A stretch of 14,811 nt of DNA from CAZNVB01 sp964651495. GTDB lineage: Bacteria > Acidobacteriota > Aminicenantia > Aminicenantales > UBA8522. Below the pieces are notes generated by a model that saw only the letters and a program-made list of their open reading frames with translations, searched no databases and was not told the DNA's origin. Each line of letters begins with the position of its first letter. The stretch's first letter is position 1. Shown here in pieces: positions 7,323 to 14,304 of the stretch. The DNA is taken from contig CAZYWP010000080.1 in NCBI GenBank assembly GCA_964651495.1, forward strand, positions 1 through 14,811. The letters are read 5' to 3'. The translations under genes and the position numbers were made by a program.

Positions 7323-7631
7323 ATGTTCGCCCGCGTCCTGCGGTGTCATTTCCGGGCCGGAAAAATCGACCAGGCGGTTGAGCTATTTGAGAAAAACGTC
7401 CTGCCGCAGTGCCGCAAGCAGCCGGGTTTCAAGGGCGCCTATTTCCTCACTGATTCCCGCACCGGCGAGTCCACGGCTATCACGCTCTGGGCAAGCGAAG
7501 AGGCCATGTTGGCGAGCGAGAAGAACCGCTTTTTCCAGCAACAGGTAGCCAAGTTTATCCCCTACTATGAAGGCTCTCCCGTCCGGGAAGCCTATGAGGT
7601 GGCTCTGAAGGCCGAGGCCAAGAAGACCTGA
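7323..7631 (+). CDS. ABM-fold (dimeric alpha/beta barrel) small protein, antibiotic-biosynthesis-monooxygenase-like
   Basis: The protein has 102 aa from the ATG chosen by the AAGGAGG site. The pattern is that of a ferredoxin-like ABM domain: strand FARVLRCHF (2-10), helix KIDQAVELFEKNVLPQCRKQ (14-33), the P-G-F-K-G-A-Y-F turn and strand (34-41), strand STAITLWAS (50-58), and helix EEAMLASEKNRFFQQQVAKF (59-78). The C-terminal strand ends in a Lys/Ala-rich tail. Family members include small cofactor-free monooxygenases, haem-degrading enzymes and stress proteins acting as dimers. No residue here identifies one of these, so a catalytic role is unproven. It probably shares the JAMM gene's promoter, as only 60 nt separate them and no terminator is seen. 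Confidence 0.75.
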   Translation: MFARVLRCHFRAGKIDQAVELFEKNVLPQCRKQPGFKGAYFLTDSRTGESTAITLWASEEAMLASEKNRFFQQQVAKFIPYYEGSPVREAYEVALKAEAKKT

Positions 7632-7724
7632 ACGGCGACCTCGTTACCGGCCGGAAAATCTGACAATCGCCAAAGAGCAGAATCGTCCCTTCAGGGACAC
7701 CCGCTGACCTCTATCCACGAGGGC

Positions 7725-7734
7725 CACAATTGTG
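7725..7734. promoter_or_regulatory. Perfect palindrome CACAATTGTG, possible operator
   Basis: A 10-bp perfect dyad lies 28 bp before the GT2 start and abuts an A/T-rich GATATAT that could be a -10 element. No matching -35 was found, so promoter and operator roles are both tentative. A small hairpin GTCCCT-TC-AGGGAC lies upstream at 7685-7698. Confidence 0.3.
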
Positions 7735-7762
7735 ATATATGAAGCACTGAGGATCTGGATTC

Positions 7763-8503
7763 ATGCCCGCCCGGACTGAGAAGGTCATCGTCGTCATGCC
7801 GGCCTATAACGCCGAGAAGACGCTCGAACGAACCCTGGACGATATCCCCAGGGAGTGGGTGGATGAGATCATCCTCACTGACGACGCCAGCCGGGACGGC
7901 ACGGTGGACCTGGCGAGGCGGCTCGGCCTGCGCGTCTTCGTCCATGACAAGAACCGGGGTTACGGCGCCAATCAGAAGACCTGCTACCGGGAGGCCCTCA
8001 AGCTCGGCGGCGACATCATGATCATGGTTCATCCGGACCACCAGTATGACCCGCGGGTGATCCCGCAGCTCGTCATTCCGCTCCTCCAGGAAGAGTGCGA
8101 TGCCGTCTTCGGGTCGCGAATGCTCGGCGGACGGCCGCTCGAAGGCGGGATGCCCAAGTGGAAATACCTGGCCAATATTTTCCTCACCGCCCTGGAAAAC
8201 GCCGCCTTCTACATGTATCTCACGGAGTATCACTCGGGCCTGCGCGCTTACTCCCGCAAGTACCTTGAGACCGTGAAGTTCGAGCTCGACTCGGATGATT
8301 TTGTCTTCGATTCCGAGATCATCGCCCAGGGAGTCGTTCACGGCCTGCGCATCAAGGAGATCCCCATCGAGACGCGCTATTTTGAAGAGGCGTCCCGGAT
8401 CGGCATTCTGGGCAGCCTGGTCTACGGGTTCTCCATCCTGAAGCTGCTAGTCAAGTTCAAGCTGCACAAGAAGCGGATCGTCAGGTTTGCCAAGTTCGGC
8501 TGA
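7763..8503 (+). CDS. Family 2 glycosyltransferase, dolichyl/polyprenyl-phosphate mannose synthase-like
   Basis: The 246-aa protein begins directly with the GT-A strand VIVVMPAYNAEKTLERTL (8-25). It continues with the nucleotide-binding D40-D41-A-S-R-D-G-T and the N-R-G-Y-G-A-N-Q segment (64-71). The usual D-x-D position reads H90-P-D-H-Q-Y-D-P; the second Asp (D92) is kept and the first is His, as in a known subgroup with 'HPDxQYDP'. H157-S-G-L-R-A-Y and a C-terminal region with a hydrophobic patch (214-231) and basic tail (KFKLHKKR) fit membrane association. The likely reaction is transfer of a hexose from a nucleotide sugar to polyprenyl phosphate, which could feed the two GT-C enzymes of the window (inference). 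The ATG lies 9 nt after GAGGA. Its stop is separated by one base from the stop of the convergent GT-C gene. Confidence 0.87.
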   Translation: MPARTEKVIVVMPAYNAEKTLERTLDDIPREWVDEIILTDDASRDGTVDLARRLGLRVFVHDKNRGYGANQKTCYREALKLGGDIMIMVHPDHQYDPRVIPQLVIPLLQEECDAVFGSRMLGGRPLEGGMPKWKYLANIFLTALENAAFYMYLTEYHSGLRAYSRKYLETVKFELDSDDFVFDSEIIAQGVVHGLRIKEIPIETRYFEEASRIGILGSLVYGFSILKLLVKFKLHKKRIVRFAKFG

Positions 8504-8504
8504 A

Positions 8505-10892
8505 CTAAAACTCGAATTGAACCCAGAATAAATAAGGATTGAGCCGGGTCGTAACTCCGGCGCCGGGTCCCAGGTCGAGGACGAGCTCGTAAAAGGACGA
8601 TTTTCCCAGCGGATAGCGCGCCGGAACGGGAAGGCTCAGAGTCCTGACTTCCTTGATCGTCTGCCCCTCCGAAAACACTTCGTCAAACACCCGCAGCCGC
8701 CAGGCGTAGTCCCCCCTTGTCGAGCCGAGGGAGAACTTCAGCTCCCGGACGGGCGCCGGGGTCGTGAAGAAGAACCTGTATGAGCGGTTGTCCTCGCTCA
8801 GCAGGAAGCGTCCCGCCTCGGACATGCGGGCGGCCCTGGACAGGGAATAGAAAGTGACCCGTTCTCCCGAAGGCAGGCCGGCCCGGACCGGGTTCCTCGG
8901 AACAAGGCGGGGAAAGAGCACGAGCCAAAAAAAGAAAACGATGCATCCGGCGCCGGCCAGAAGGATGTGACCGGCGGGGCCGATCGACAGAGGGCGTTTT
9001 TTGGCCGTCGCATACGCCGCAACGAACAGGACGACTGCGGCCAGCCAGACAAAATTGGGAAGCCACATCCTGTCTTCGGATTTGATGTAGGAGGGCAGAA
9101 AATCCGGCAGGCGGAAGCGGATGTTGCTCAGAAGATAGAACAGACCTCCGGCCCTTTCTCTTATTCCCCGCGTTGTCTCCTGATAGAGATTGGACGGGAA
9201 TTTGAGCAGCAGAACGGTCAGAAGATAACTCAGCCCGGCGGCGAAATAGAAGGCCTGGGAGAAGATGGTTTTCCGGTTGTCGGCCAGGAAATAGCCCAGC
9301 CAGATGACGGCCGCCCAGATGACCGCGACGAGCGGCCTCGCCTGGGGCGCATAGCCCGTCCTCTGAGTGAGGAAGGCGGAGACCAACACATAGGGCGCCG
9401 TCAGCAGAAGGAGGAGGAAGAAATCCTTTCTCTTCCGTTTCCACATTTCCCAGGCGCCCAAGAGGGCGAAGAAATACAGAGGGGCGTACAAGAGCAGCCC
9501 GTCCCGCTGGTCGAGGAAATATCCGGCCAATGTCTCCCAGCGGTCCCGGAGAGGGATCCGAAAAAGGAGGGTCCTGGCGAAGCGGAGGAATTCTTCGCCC
9601 GTGTTGGTCATATCCTGAGCCCAGGAGACGGCAGAGAGAGAATAGGTCCCATAGACGGTCTTTTGGAACTGGAGGTAGAGCAAAACCACCGCCGCTGCGG
9701 CGAGGAGATAGAGCCAGAGATAGCGCCTGCGGGAGGCCTTTTTCCGCACCATCATGAAACCGTAGAGGAAAAGGGGGAAGGAAATGAAGATGTACTTGAG
9801 GGCGTGAAACCAGATGAGCGAGGAGACAAGGAAACCGCTCAGGGCGGCCTTGATCCAGGATAGAGCCGGAGAAAAGCGGAAGATCCGGAAAGCGGCAAGA
9901 GAAAACGCTGCCACCAGGATTTCCGGGTAGATATGGATGGCGTAAAAAAAGACCGGCGCCGTGAAGCTCGTCAGGGCCCAGAGCTGAAGGGCCGTCGCCG
10001 TGGTCCGCCATTCGCTCCGCGCGTAGAGATAGACCTGGAGGGAAAAGAGCGCGCCCCAGAGGCCCATCCCCAGGCGGATGATAAAGACGAGGGCCTTTCC
10101 CTCGAACAGCGACCCCAGAGCGTAGAAAGGAAGCATCAGGAAGGCAATCCCGGGGGAATGAAAAGAATACCGGCTTCCCGGGTCGGCTCCGGCGACGACG
10201 TGAGGGGCGATTTTGCCCTCGAACATCATGTAGCGGGCGTAATCACGGTTGGAGTAGTTGTCCACCAGGTCGAGGTCGCCGTCTCGGAGCAGGCTGTGGC
10301 TGATGAGGAGATAATGGGGCTCGTCGCCGCCGAATGTGATCCCGGCCGAGGTCAAAAGCAGCGACCCGGCGGTGAACAGAACCAGCGCGGCGCAGAAGAG
10401 AAGCAGGGATTTCCGGCGCGGCGCGAGCGCCTCGAACCGGCCGGCCCATTTCCGCCGGGGGGCTGTCTTCCCCTCTCGCCAGCGTCGAACCTGAACGGCT
10501 TTGAGGTACAGAATCGACACCGCTATTCCCAGACCCAACAGATCCAGCCTGGCCGCGAGATCAGCCGCCCCGATATAGTGGAGCAGGGTCAACGGCGCCA
10601 GGCTGAGGAACAGGATCGGCAGATAAGTCAGAAAGTCCGCGGCCAAAACATCCTTTTCCGGTAGGCTGAACGCCCGTTGGATCAGCTTGGCATATAAAAC
10701 CCAGAGGGTGAGGAGCAGGAGGAAAAATACTGCGGCCGCCAGGACCACTGATACCGGGGAAGGGCTGAAGGCATGATTTGAAATGGTGAATCGCGGTGCC
10801 CGGCGAAGAAGGAGAACGTAGAGGCTGATAAGGACGGAGAAAAGAAGAAAAAAAGCTGCGTAACGGGAAACCGTCTTATCGCGCATCGGCAT
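8505..10892 (-). CDS. Large GT-C-like integral membrane protein with C-terminal extracytoplasmic domain
   Basis: The 795-aa protein has hydrophobic helices at about 11-29, 46-68, 88-106, 114-133, 162-183, 245-265, 269-291, 300-318, 322-337, 352-380, 391-409, 465-480, 491-507, 520-536, 547-563, 612-630 and 642-661. After the fifth helix comes G-G-D190-E191-P-H-Y, the acidic loop motif of GT-C transferases. I320-H-I-Y-P323-E324 resembles their second conserved acidic site. Residues from 663 on lack helices and alternate strand-like stretches, suggesting a beta-sandwich outside the membrane. It probably moves a sugar from a polyprenyl-phosphate donor to a surface glycan or protein, but this is inference from fold. 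The ATG at 10892 has no Shine-Dalgarno; an in-frame ATG at 10886 is possible. Long frames on either strand inside it are composition-driven shadows. Confidence 0.8.
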   Translation of the reverse strand: MPMRDKTVSRYAAFFLLFSVLISLYVLLLRRAPRFTISNHAFSPSPVSVVLAAAVFFLLLLTLWVLYAKLIQRAFSLPEKDVLAADFLTYLPILFLSLAPLTLLHYIGAADLAARLDLLGLGIAVSILYLKAVQVRRWREGKTAPRRKWAGRFEALAPRRKSLLLFCAALVLFTAGSLLLTSAGITFGGDEPHYLLISHSLLRDGDLDLVDNYSNRDYARYMMFEGKIAPHVVAGADPGSRYSFHSPGIAFLMLPFYALGSLFEGKALVFIIRLGMGLWGALFSLQVYLYARSEWRTTATALQLWALTSFTAPVFFYAIHIYPEILVAAFSLAAFRIFRFSPALSWIKAALSGFLVSSLIWFHALKYIFISFPLFLYGFMMVRKKASRRRYLWLYLLAAAAVVLLYLQFQKTVYGTYSLSAVSWAQDMTNTGEEFLRFARTLLFRIPLRDRWETLAGYFLDQRDGLLLYAPLYFFALLGAWEMWKRKRKDFFLLLLLTAPYVLVSAFLTQRTGYAPQARPLVAVIWAAVIWLGYFLADNRKTIFSQAFYFAAGLSYLLTVLLLKFPSNLYQETTRGIRERAGGLFYLLSNIRFRLPDFLPSYIKSEDRMWLPNFVWLAAVVLFVAAYATAKKRPLSIGPAGHILLAGAGCIVFFFWLVLFPRLVPRNPVRAGLPSGERVTFYSLSRAARMSEAGRFLLSEDNRSYRFFFTTPAPVRELKFSLGSTRGDYAWRLRVFDEVFSEGQTIKEVRTLSLPVPARYPLGKSSFYELVLDLGPGAGVTTRLNPYLFWVQFEF

Positions 10893-10908
10893 GATGATGA
10901 GTTAACTT

Positions 10909-10933
10909 GCCCGAGCTTGTCAAGCTTCCGGGC
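10909..10933. promoter_or_regulatory. 25-bp interrupted dyad before the 795-aa GT-C gene
   Basis: GCCCG-AGCTTG and CAAGCT-(tc)-CGGGC form 11 pairs around a single central T, with two unpaired bases on the right. It lies 17-41 bp upstream of the minus-strand start at 10892. A TTGACA on the minus strand (10923-10918) falls in its centre, but no -10 follows at a normal distance. It may be an operator or an RNA hairpin. Confidence 0.4.
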
Positions 10934-11017
10934 GAGTCACATTAATTTGGTGAGATAGCGGCAAACGTGCTGACGATCTCAGGTCGTAGGAAGCACTTCC
11001 AAATTATTGATCTTCAT

Positions 11018-11146
11018 AATGGGCGCAGGATGCCGCCCTAAAGACCCCGTAGCGGAAGGGGGCCCCATCGGCTTTCCCGATGGGGGGGAACCGACGGGAC
11101 TGGTTCCCCGGGGTGCGGGGGCTGAGGGCGGTATCCTGTGCCCATT
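11018..11146 (+). ncRNA. Highly structured element, candidate undescribed non-coding RNA or cis-regulatory RNA
   Basis: The ends pair as one unbroken 22-bp stem (11018-11039 with 11125-11146), 20 Watson-Crick plus two G-U pairs; 11017-11147 adds a U-G. Inside, ACCCCG (11044-11049) pairs with CGGGGT (11109-11114), and that helix closes two hairpins. The first is CCCCATCGG/CCGATGGGG (11063-11071 with 11077-11085, 5-nt loop). The second is GGGAACC/GGTTCCC (11086-11092 with 11102-11108, 9-nt loop). All three wobbles are G-U only if the plus strand is the RNA; on the minus strand they would be C-A mismatches. I do not recognise a known riboswitch, SRP RNA, 6S RNA or RNase P. A palindromic mobile element is the main alternative, but I see no target-site duplication. 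Its right end is 80 nt before the GT2 start. Confidence 0.55.
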
Positions 11147-11188
11147 GGAATCACATCAACGGAGGGGCTTGCCAACACCGAGCCTCCC

Positions 11189-11218
11189 TTGCGATGGTTT
11201 TTCGGCCTGTGCTATGAT
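11189..11218 (+). promoter_or_regulatory. Leaderless-type extended -10 promoter of the WaaE-like GT2
   Basis: TTGCGA (11189-11194), an 18-bp spacer and TATGAT (11213-11218) are preceded by TGn (11210-11212). The predicted start (about 11225-11226) coincides with the ATG at 11226. No Shine-Dalgarno precedes that ATG, which fits a leaderless mRNA. Confidence 0.5.
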
Positions 11219-11225
11219 GAGCGCG

Positions 11226-11999
11226 ATGGAGTTTTCCGCCGTCGTCATCACCTACAACGAGGAGCGCCGGCTCGAAGACGCCCTGAAGAGCCTGGCTGGC
11301 GTGGCCTCGGAAATCGTCGTCGTCGACTGCTTCAGCACCGATGAAACGATCAGGATTGCCAGGAAATATACCGACCGTGTCTTCGAACGAGCCTGGACAA
11401 ACTACGCCGACCAGAAAAATTTCGCCAATGATAAAGCTTCTTGCTCCTGGATTTTTTCGCTCGACGCCGACGAGCGCCTGTCGCCCGAACTCCGAAAGGA
11501 GCTCGCCGAGCTCAAGAAGGCTGAGCCCGACTGCGTCGGGTTCGCCATCCCCAGGCAGGTCTATTATCTCGGCCGCTGGGTCCGCCACTCCGGATGGTAT
11601 CCCGACTGGAGGGTCCGTCTCTTCCGCAAGGACAGCGCCCGCTGGGAGGGGGAGTTCGTGCACGAGAACCTTGTCGTCCGGGGCAAAATCAAAAAACTGC
11701 GTGCTCCGATCCATCATTTTACCTACCGGAACATCCACGAGCACCTGGCCCGGATCAACAAGTTCTCCGGCCTGGCCGCGCATAAGCTTTACGCCGGGCG
11801 GAAAAAAGCGCGCTGGTACCATCTCCTTTTTTTGCCCTTTTTCCGGTTCTTCCGGGCCTATGTCTGGAAGCGCGGGTTTCTCGACGGGTTCGCCGGCCTG
11901 GTTATCTCGGTCCTGACCGGATACGCCGTCTTTGCCCGCTACGCCAAGCTGAGGGAGATCTGGAAAAAAGGAGAGCGGATTGAGCCTTTTCCAGATTGA
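11226..11999 (+). CDS. Family 2 glycosyltransferase, WaaE/KdtX-like (LPS-core beta-glucosyltransferase type)
   Basis: From the ATG at 11226 the protein has 257 aa and starts directly with the GT-A strand FSAVVITYNEE (3-13). V32-V-D-C-F-S-T-D-E-T is the nucleotide-binding turn and L79-D-A-D-E is the metal-binding D-x-D. G123-W-Y-P-D-W-R-V-R-L-F-R-K135 and V145-H-E147 are diagnostic of the WaaE-like subfamily, in which the Glu of the H-E pair is a candidate base. A C-terminal amphipathic/hydrophobic region (about 195-240) suggests binding to the inner face of the membrane. Relatives add a beta-linked hexose to the lipooligosaccharide inner core; the acceptor here is unknown. ATGs at 11214 and 11217 would overlap the -10 box and are less likely. 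The last 20 nt overlap the GT4 gene, so the two are co-transcribed. Confidence 0.87.
   Translation: MEFSAVVITYNEERRLEDALKSLAGVASEIVVVDCFSTDETIRIARKYTDRVFERAWTNYADQKNFANDKASCSWIFSLDADERLSPELRKELAELKKAEPDCVGFAIPRQVYYLGRWVRHSGWYPDWRVRLFRKDSARWEGEFVHENLVVRGKIKKLRAPIHHFTYRNIHEHLARINKFSGLAAHKLYAGRKKARWYHLLFLPFFRFFRAYVWKRGFLDGFAGLVISVLTGYAVFARYAKLREIWKKGERIEPFPD
11969..11973 (+). promoter_or_regulatory. Ribosome-binding site for the TTG start of the GT4 gene
   Basis: AGGAG ends 6 nt before the TTG at 11980 and lies within the upstream GT2 gene. It supports TTG as the start, which also keeps the conserved N-terminal strand. Confidence 0.7.
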
Positions 12000-13089
12000 C
12001 GCCGGAAAGGAATGGCGGGGCGGCCAGAGACAATCTCTCTTCCTGGTCAAAGAGCTGAGGAGGAAAGGCTATCTCGTCTATTTCGTCGTCCAGCCCTCAA
12101 GCCCCCTCCATCGCAAGGCCGCCGAAGCCGGACTCCCGGTTCTCCCCCTGCGGATGAGCAACGAGGCCGATTTCTTCGCCGCTTTCCGGTTGAGCCGGGC
12201 GATGAAAAAACGAAAGTGCCGGCTCGTTCACTTCCATGATGCCCACGGCCTGGCCGTCGGTGCAACGGCGGCCCGCTGGGCCCATGTCCCTCTCCGGATC
12301 ATCTCCCGGAGGGTGGATTTTCCGCTCCAGAACAGCTCCTTCTCCCGCCGCAAGTACACCAGGGATGTCGATGCCATAATCGCCATCTCGGAGGGCGTGA
12401 AGAAGGTCCTTCTCGATTCGAGAGTTCCCTGGTCGCTCATTCACGTCATCCCCTCGGGGATCGATTTTTCTCCTTTCCGGGAAGTGACCTGCCGGGATTT
12501 TCTGCGCCGGGAATTCTCTTTCGCCCCCGACGATTACCTGGTCGGAATCGTCGCTGCCCTGGAAGACCACAAAGGTCACACCGACCTGATCCAGGCGGCA
12601 AAGATCCTGAAAGAGCAGGCGCCCAAGGTCAGGATCGTCGTCGTCGGGACCGGGTCCCTGCGGCTGACCCTGAATAAGCAGGTGCACGACCTGGGAGTGG
12701 AGGATATCGTCTTCTTCCTCGGGTTCCGGGAGGATGTCCCCCAAATTCTCGCCTCCCTCGACCTGTTTGTGCTCTCCTCGCACCTCGAAGGCATGGGGAG
12801 CTCCCTGCTAGATGCCATGGCCAGCCGGCTGCCCATCGTTGCCACCAGGACAGGCGGAATCCCGGAGGTGGTCATAGATGGCGAGACCGGGCTGCTCGTG
12901 CCTCCGTATGACCCGGCATCCCTGGCTCAGGCCATCCTCACTCTCTACCGGGACCGGGAGCGAGCGGCCCGGCTGGCCCAGAGGGGATTCCAGACCGTCC
13001 ACAAGAAATTCTCCGCCGAGGCGATGGCCGAGAAAGTCATCGACCTTTACGAGCAATGCGCCGGTCGAAAGCGGATCGTCCTCACTTAA
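11980..13089 (+). CDS. Family 4 glycosyltransferase (GT-B fold)
   Basis: The protein has 369 aa. The TTG start keeps the family's N-terminal pattern, here L-F-Q-I-D-A-G-K-E-W-R-G-G-Q-R-Q (3-18), the acceptor-side glycine loop. H84-F-H-D-A-H-G is the next GT4 landmark, and H155-V-I-P-S-G-I-D marks the linker to the donor domain. That domain has V189-G-I-V-A-A-L-E-D-H-K-G-H, G223-T-G and L268-x-E270-G-M-G-S-S-L-L-D278-A-M-A. The family E-x7-E motif is therefore E-x7-D here. A conservative Asp in place of the second Glu, which normally contacts the nucleotide ribose, may shift donor preference but need not abolish activity. No membrane helix is present. It overlaps the WaaE-like gene by 20 nt, so both likely add successive sugars to one cytosolic lipid-linked or lipid A-core glycan (inference). 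Confidence 0.87.
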   Translation: MSLFQIDAGKEWRGGQRQSLFLVKELRRKGYLVYFVVQPSSPLHRKAAEAGLPVLPLRMSNEADFFAAFRLSRAMKKRKCRLVHFHDAHGLAVGATAARWAHVPLRIISRRVDFPLQNSSFSRRKYTRDVDAIIAISEGVKKVLLDSRVPWSLIHVIPSGIDFSPFREVTCRDFLRREFSFAPDDYLVGIVAALEDHKGHTDLIQAAKILKEQAPKVRIVVVGTGSLRLTLNKQVHDLGVEDIVFFLGFREDVPQILASLDLFVLSSHLEGMGSSLLDAMASRLPIVATRTGGIPEVVIDGETGLLVPPYDPASLAQAILTLYRDRERAARLAQRGFQTVHKKFSAEAMAEKVIDLYEQCAGRKRIVLT

Positions 13090-13103
13090 TAGAGACCCAG
13101 CGC

Positions 13104-13131
13104 TTGCCAAACGCCATCCAGCTGTGATAAT
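13104..13131 (+). promoter_or_regulatory. Extended -10 promoter of the MenC-like gene
   Basis: TTGCCA (13104-13109), a 16-bp spacer and GATAAT (13126-13131) are preceded by TGT (13123-13125). The start is expected near 13138, close to the GGAG ribosome-binding site at 13143-13146 that serves the ATG at 13154. Confidence 0.55.
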
Positions 13132-13153
13132 TTATTTTGAGCGGAGAGTCTGA

Positions 13154-14263
13154 ATGGAAATCGAACGAGTCGAGCTGGCGCTGCTGTATCTCCCTTACGT
13201 CCATTTCTTCGAGACGAGCCTGGGCCGCGAGGAAGGGCGGACCTTCCTCATCGTCAGGGTCTATTCGGGAGGACTCTGCGGCTACGGCGAAGTGGTCGCT
13301 TCCGAGGCGCCTCTCTACAGCTACGAAACCACCTCGACCGCCTGGCTGGTCCTGGCGAACTATTTTATCCCGCTTATCTTCAAGCAGGGGATTTCTCGGG
13401 CCGAAGATTTCTTCAGGGAAGCGAAAAAGTTCCGCGGCCATCCCATGGCCAGGGCAGGGCTCGAGCTGGCCCTCTGGGATTTGCAGGCCAAAAAGGCCAA
13501 CGTCCCTCTGTGGAGACTCTATGGAGGGATTCACGAGGAAATCCCGGCCGGCGTCAGCCTGGGGATCGAGAATTCCATCCCCGAGCTTCTGGACCGGATT
13601 ACCTCTAGTTGGCGGGAAGGCTACAAGAGGATCAAGATCAAGATCAAACCTGGCTGGGACTACGAAGTGGCCAAGGAAATCCGGAAACAGTTCCCCACCA
13701 TCCCTCTCCAGGCCGACGCCAACGGCGCTTATGTCCTCAAGGACACGCAGGGGCTCAAGATGCTGGACGAATTCAACCTCCTGATGCTGGAACAGCCGTT
13801 TGCGCCCTACGACCTCTGGGACCACAGCCGGCTGCAGAAGCTGATCAAGACCCCAATCTGTCTCGACGAAAGCATCTTGTCAGAAGACACGGCCCGGCAG
13901 GCGCTGGAGATGGGGAGCTGCCGCATTATCAACATCAAGGTCGGCCGCGTCGGCGGCATGGTCGAAGCGCGCAAAATCCACGACCACTGCCGCCGCGAAG
14001 GAATCCCGGTCTGGTGCGGCGGGATGCTGGAGTCGGGCATCGGCCGGGCGCACAACCTGCATATCGCCTCGCTCCCCAACTTCAAGCTGCCCAACGACCT
14101 CTCGGCCAGCAAGCGATACTATAAAGAAGACCTGATCGACCCGCCGATCGAGCTGGAAAAGGACGGCACGATCAAGGTCCCCGACGGGCCGGGAATCGGC
14201 GTCAACCCGGTCGCCGAGCGGATCCGCAAAGCCACCATCAGGGAAGAAGCCTTCCGGCCGTAG
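13154..14263 (+). CDS. menC: Enolase-superfamily o-succinylbenzoate synthase / N-succinylamino acid racemase (MenC type 2)
   Basis: The protein has 369 aa, normal for the OSBS/NSAR family. The capping domain (1-125) is followed by a TIM barrel with the full catalytic set. K161-x-K163 lies in K-I-K-I-K-P-G-W-D, metal ligands are D188 (QADANGAY), E213 (LEQPF) and D238 (LDES), and K262 (NIKVGRVGG) completes it. C288-G-G-M-L-E-S-G-I-G-R-A-H-N and L312-P-N-D-L-S-A-S-K complete the family pattern. Enzymes of this clade dehydrate SHCHC to o-succinylbenzoate in menaquinone synthesis and/or racemise N-succinyl amino acids. No other men gene is in the window, and the next gene is an FAD-linked oxidase, so the racemase role is at least as likely. 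GGAG lies 7 nt before the ATG. It has its own promoter and no clear terminator. Confidence 0.9.
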   Translation: MEIERVELALLYLPYVHFFETSLGREEGRTFLIVRVYSGGLCGYGEVVASEAPLYSYETTSTAWLVLANYFIPLIFKQGISRAEDFFREAKKFRGHPMARAGLELALWDLQAKKANVPLWRLYGGIHEEIPAGVSLGIENSIPELLDRITSSWREGYKRIKIKIKPGWDYEVAKEIRKQFPTIPLQADANGAYVLKDTQGLKMLDEFNLLMLEQPFAPYDLWDHSRLQKLIKTPICLDESILSEDTARQALEMGSCRIINIKVGRVGGMVEARKIHDHCRREGIPVWCGGMLESGIGRAHNLHIASLPNFKLPNDLSASKRYYKEDLIDPPIELEKDGTIKVPDGPGIGVNPVAERIRKATIREEAFRP

Positions 14264-14304
14264 CGAAGCCCGCCGCGATTTCCGGCTGTTCTGGCCGGCG
14301 CGCC

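Larger units (their letters stand above)
10893..11225. other. Intergenic region between divergent glycosyltransferase genes
   Basis: No protein-coding content is credible here, although one frame stays open from 11007 through the structured element into the GT2 gene. From left to right it holds a dyad (10909-10933), a CATAAT (11015-11020) without a good -35, the large structured element (11018-11146), a GGAGG/CCTCC hairpin (about 11161-11187) and the GT2 promoter. Confidence 0.6.

Noticed and set aside
8967..9863. 298-codon open frame on the plus strand
   Set aside because: It is antisense to the GT-C gene, and its Glu/Gly/Gln-rich translation is what antisense of hydrophobic codons gives.
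8683..10011. 442-codon open frame on the minus strand
   Set aside because: It lies inside the 795-aa GT-C gene in another frame and its translation is rich in Arg, Pro and Gly without any domain; it is a composition shadow.
11007..11225. N-terminal extension of the WaaE-like GT2 through the structured element
   Set aside because: The extension translates the palindromic element, has no family similarity, and the conserved GT-A strand begins just after the ATG at 11226.
14282..14298. CCGGC/GCCGG hairpin after the MenC-like gene as a terminator
   Set aside because: It is followed by CGCGCC rather than a T-tract, so it does not qualify.
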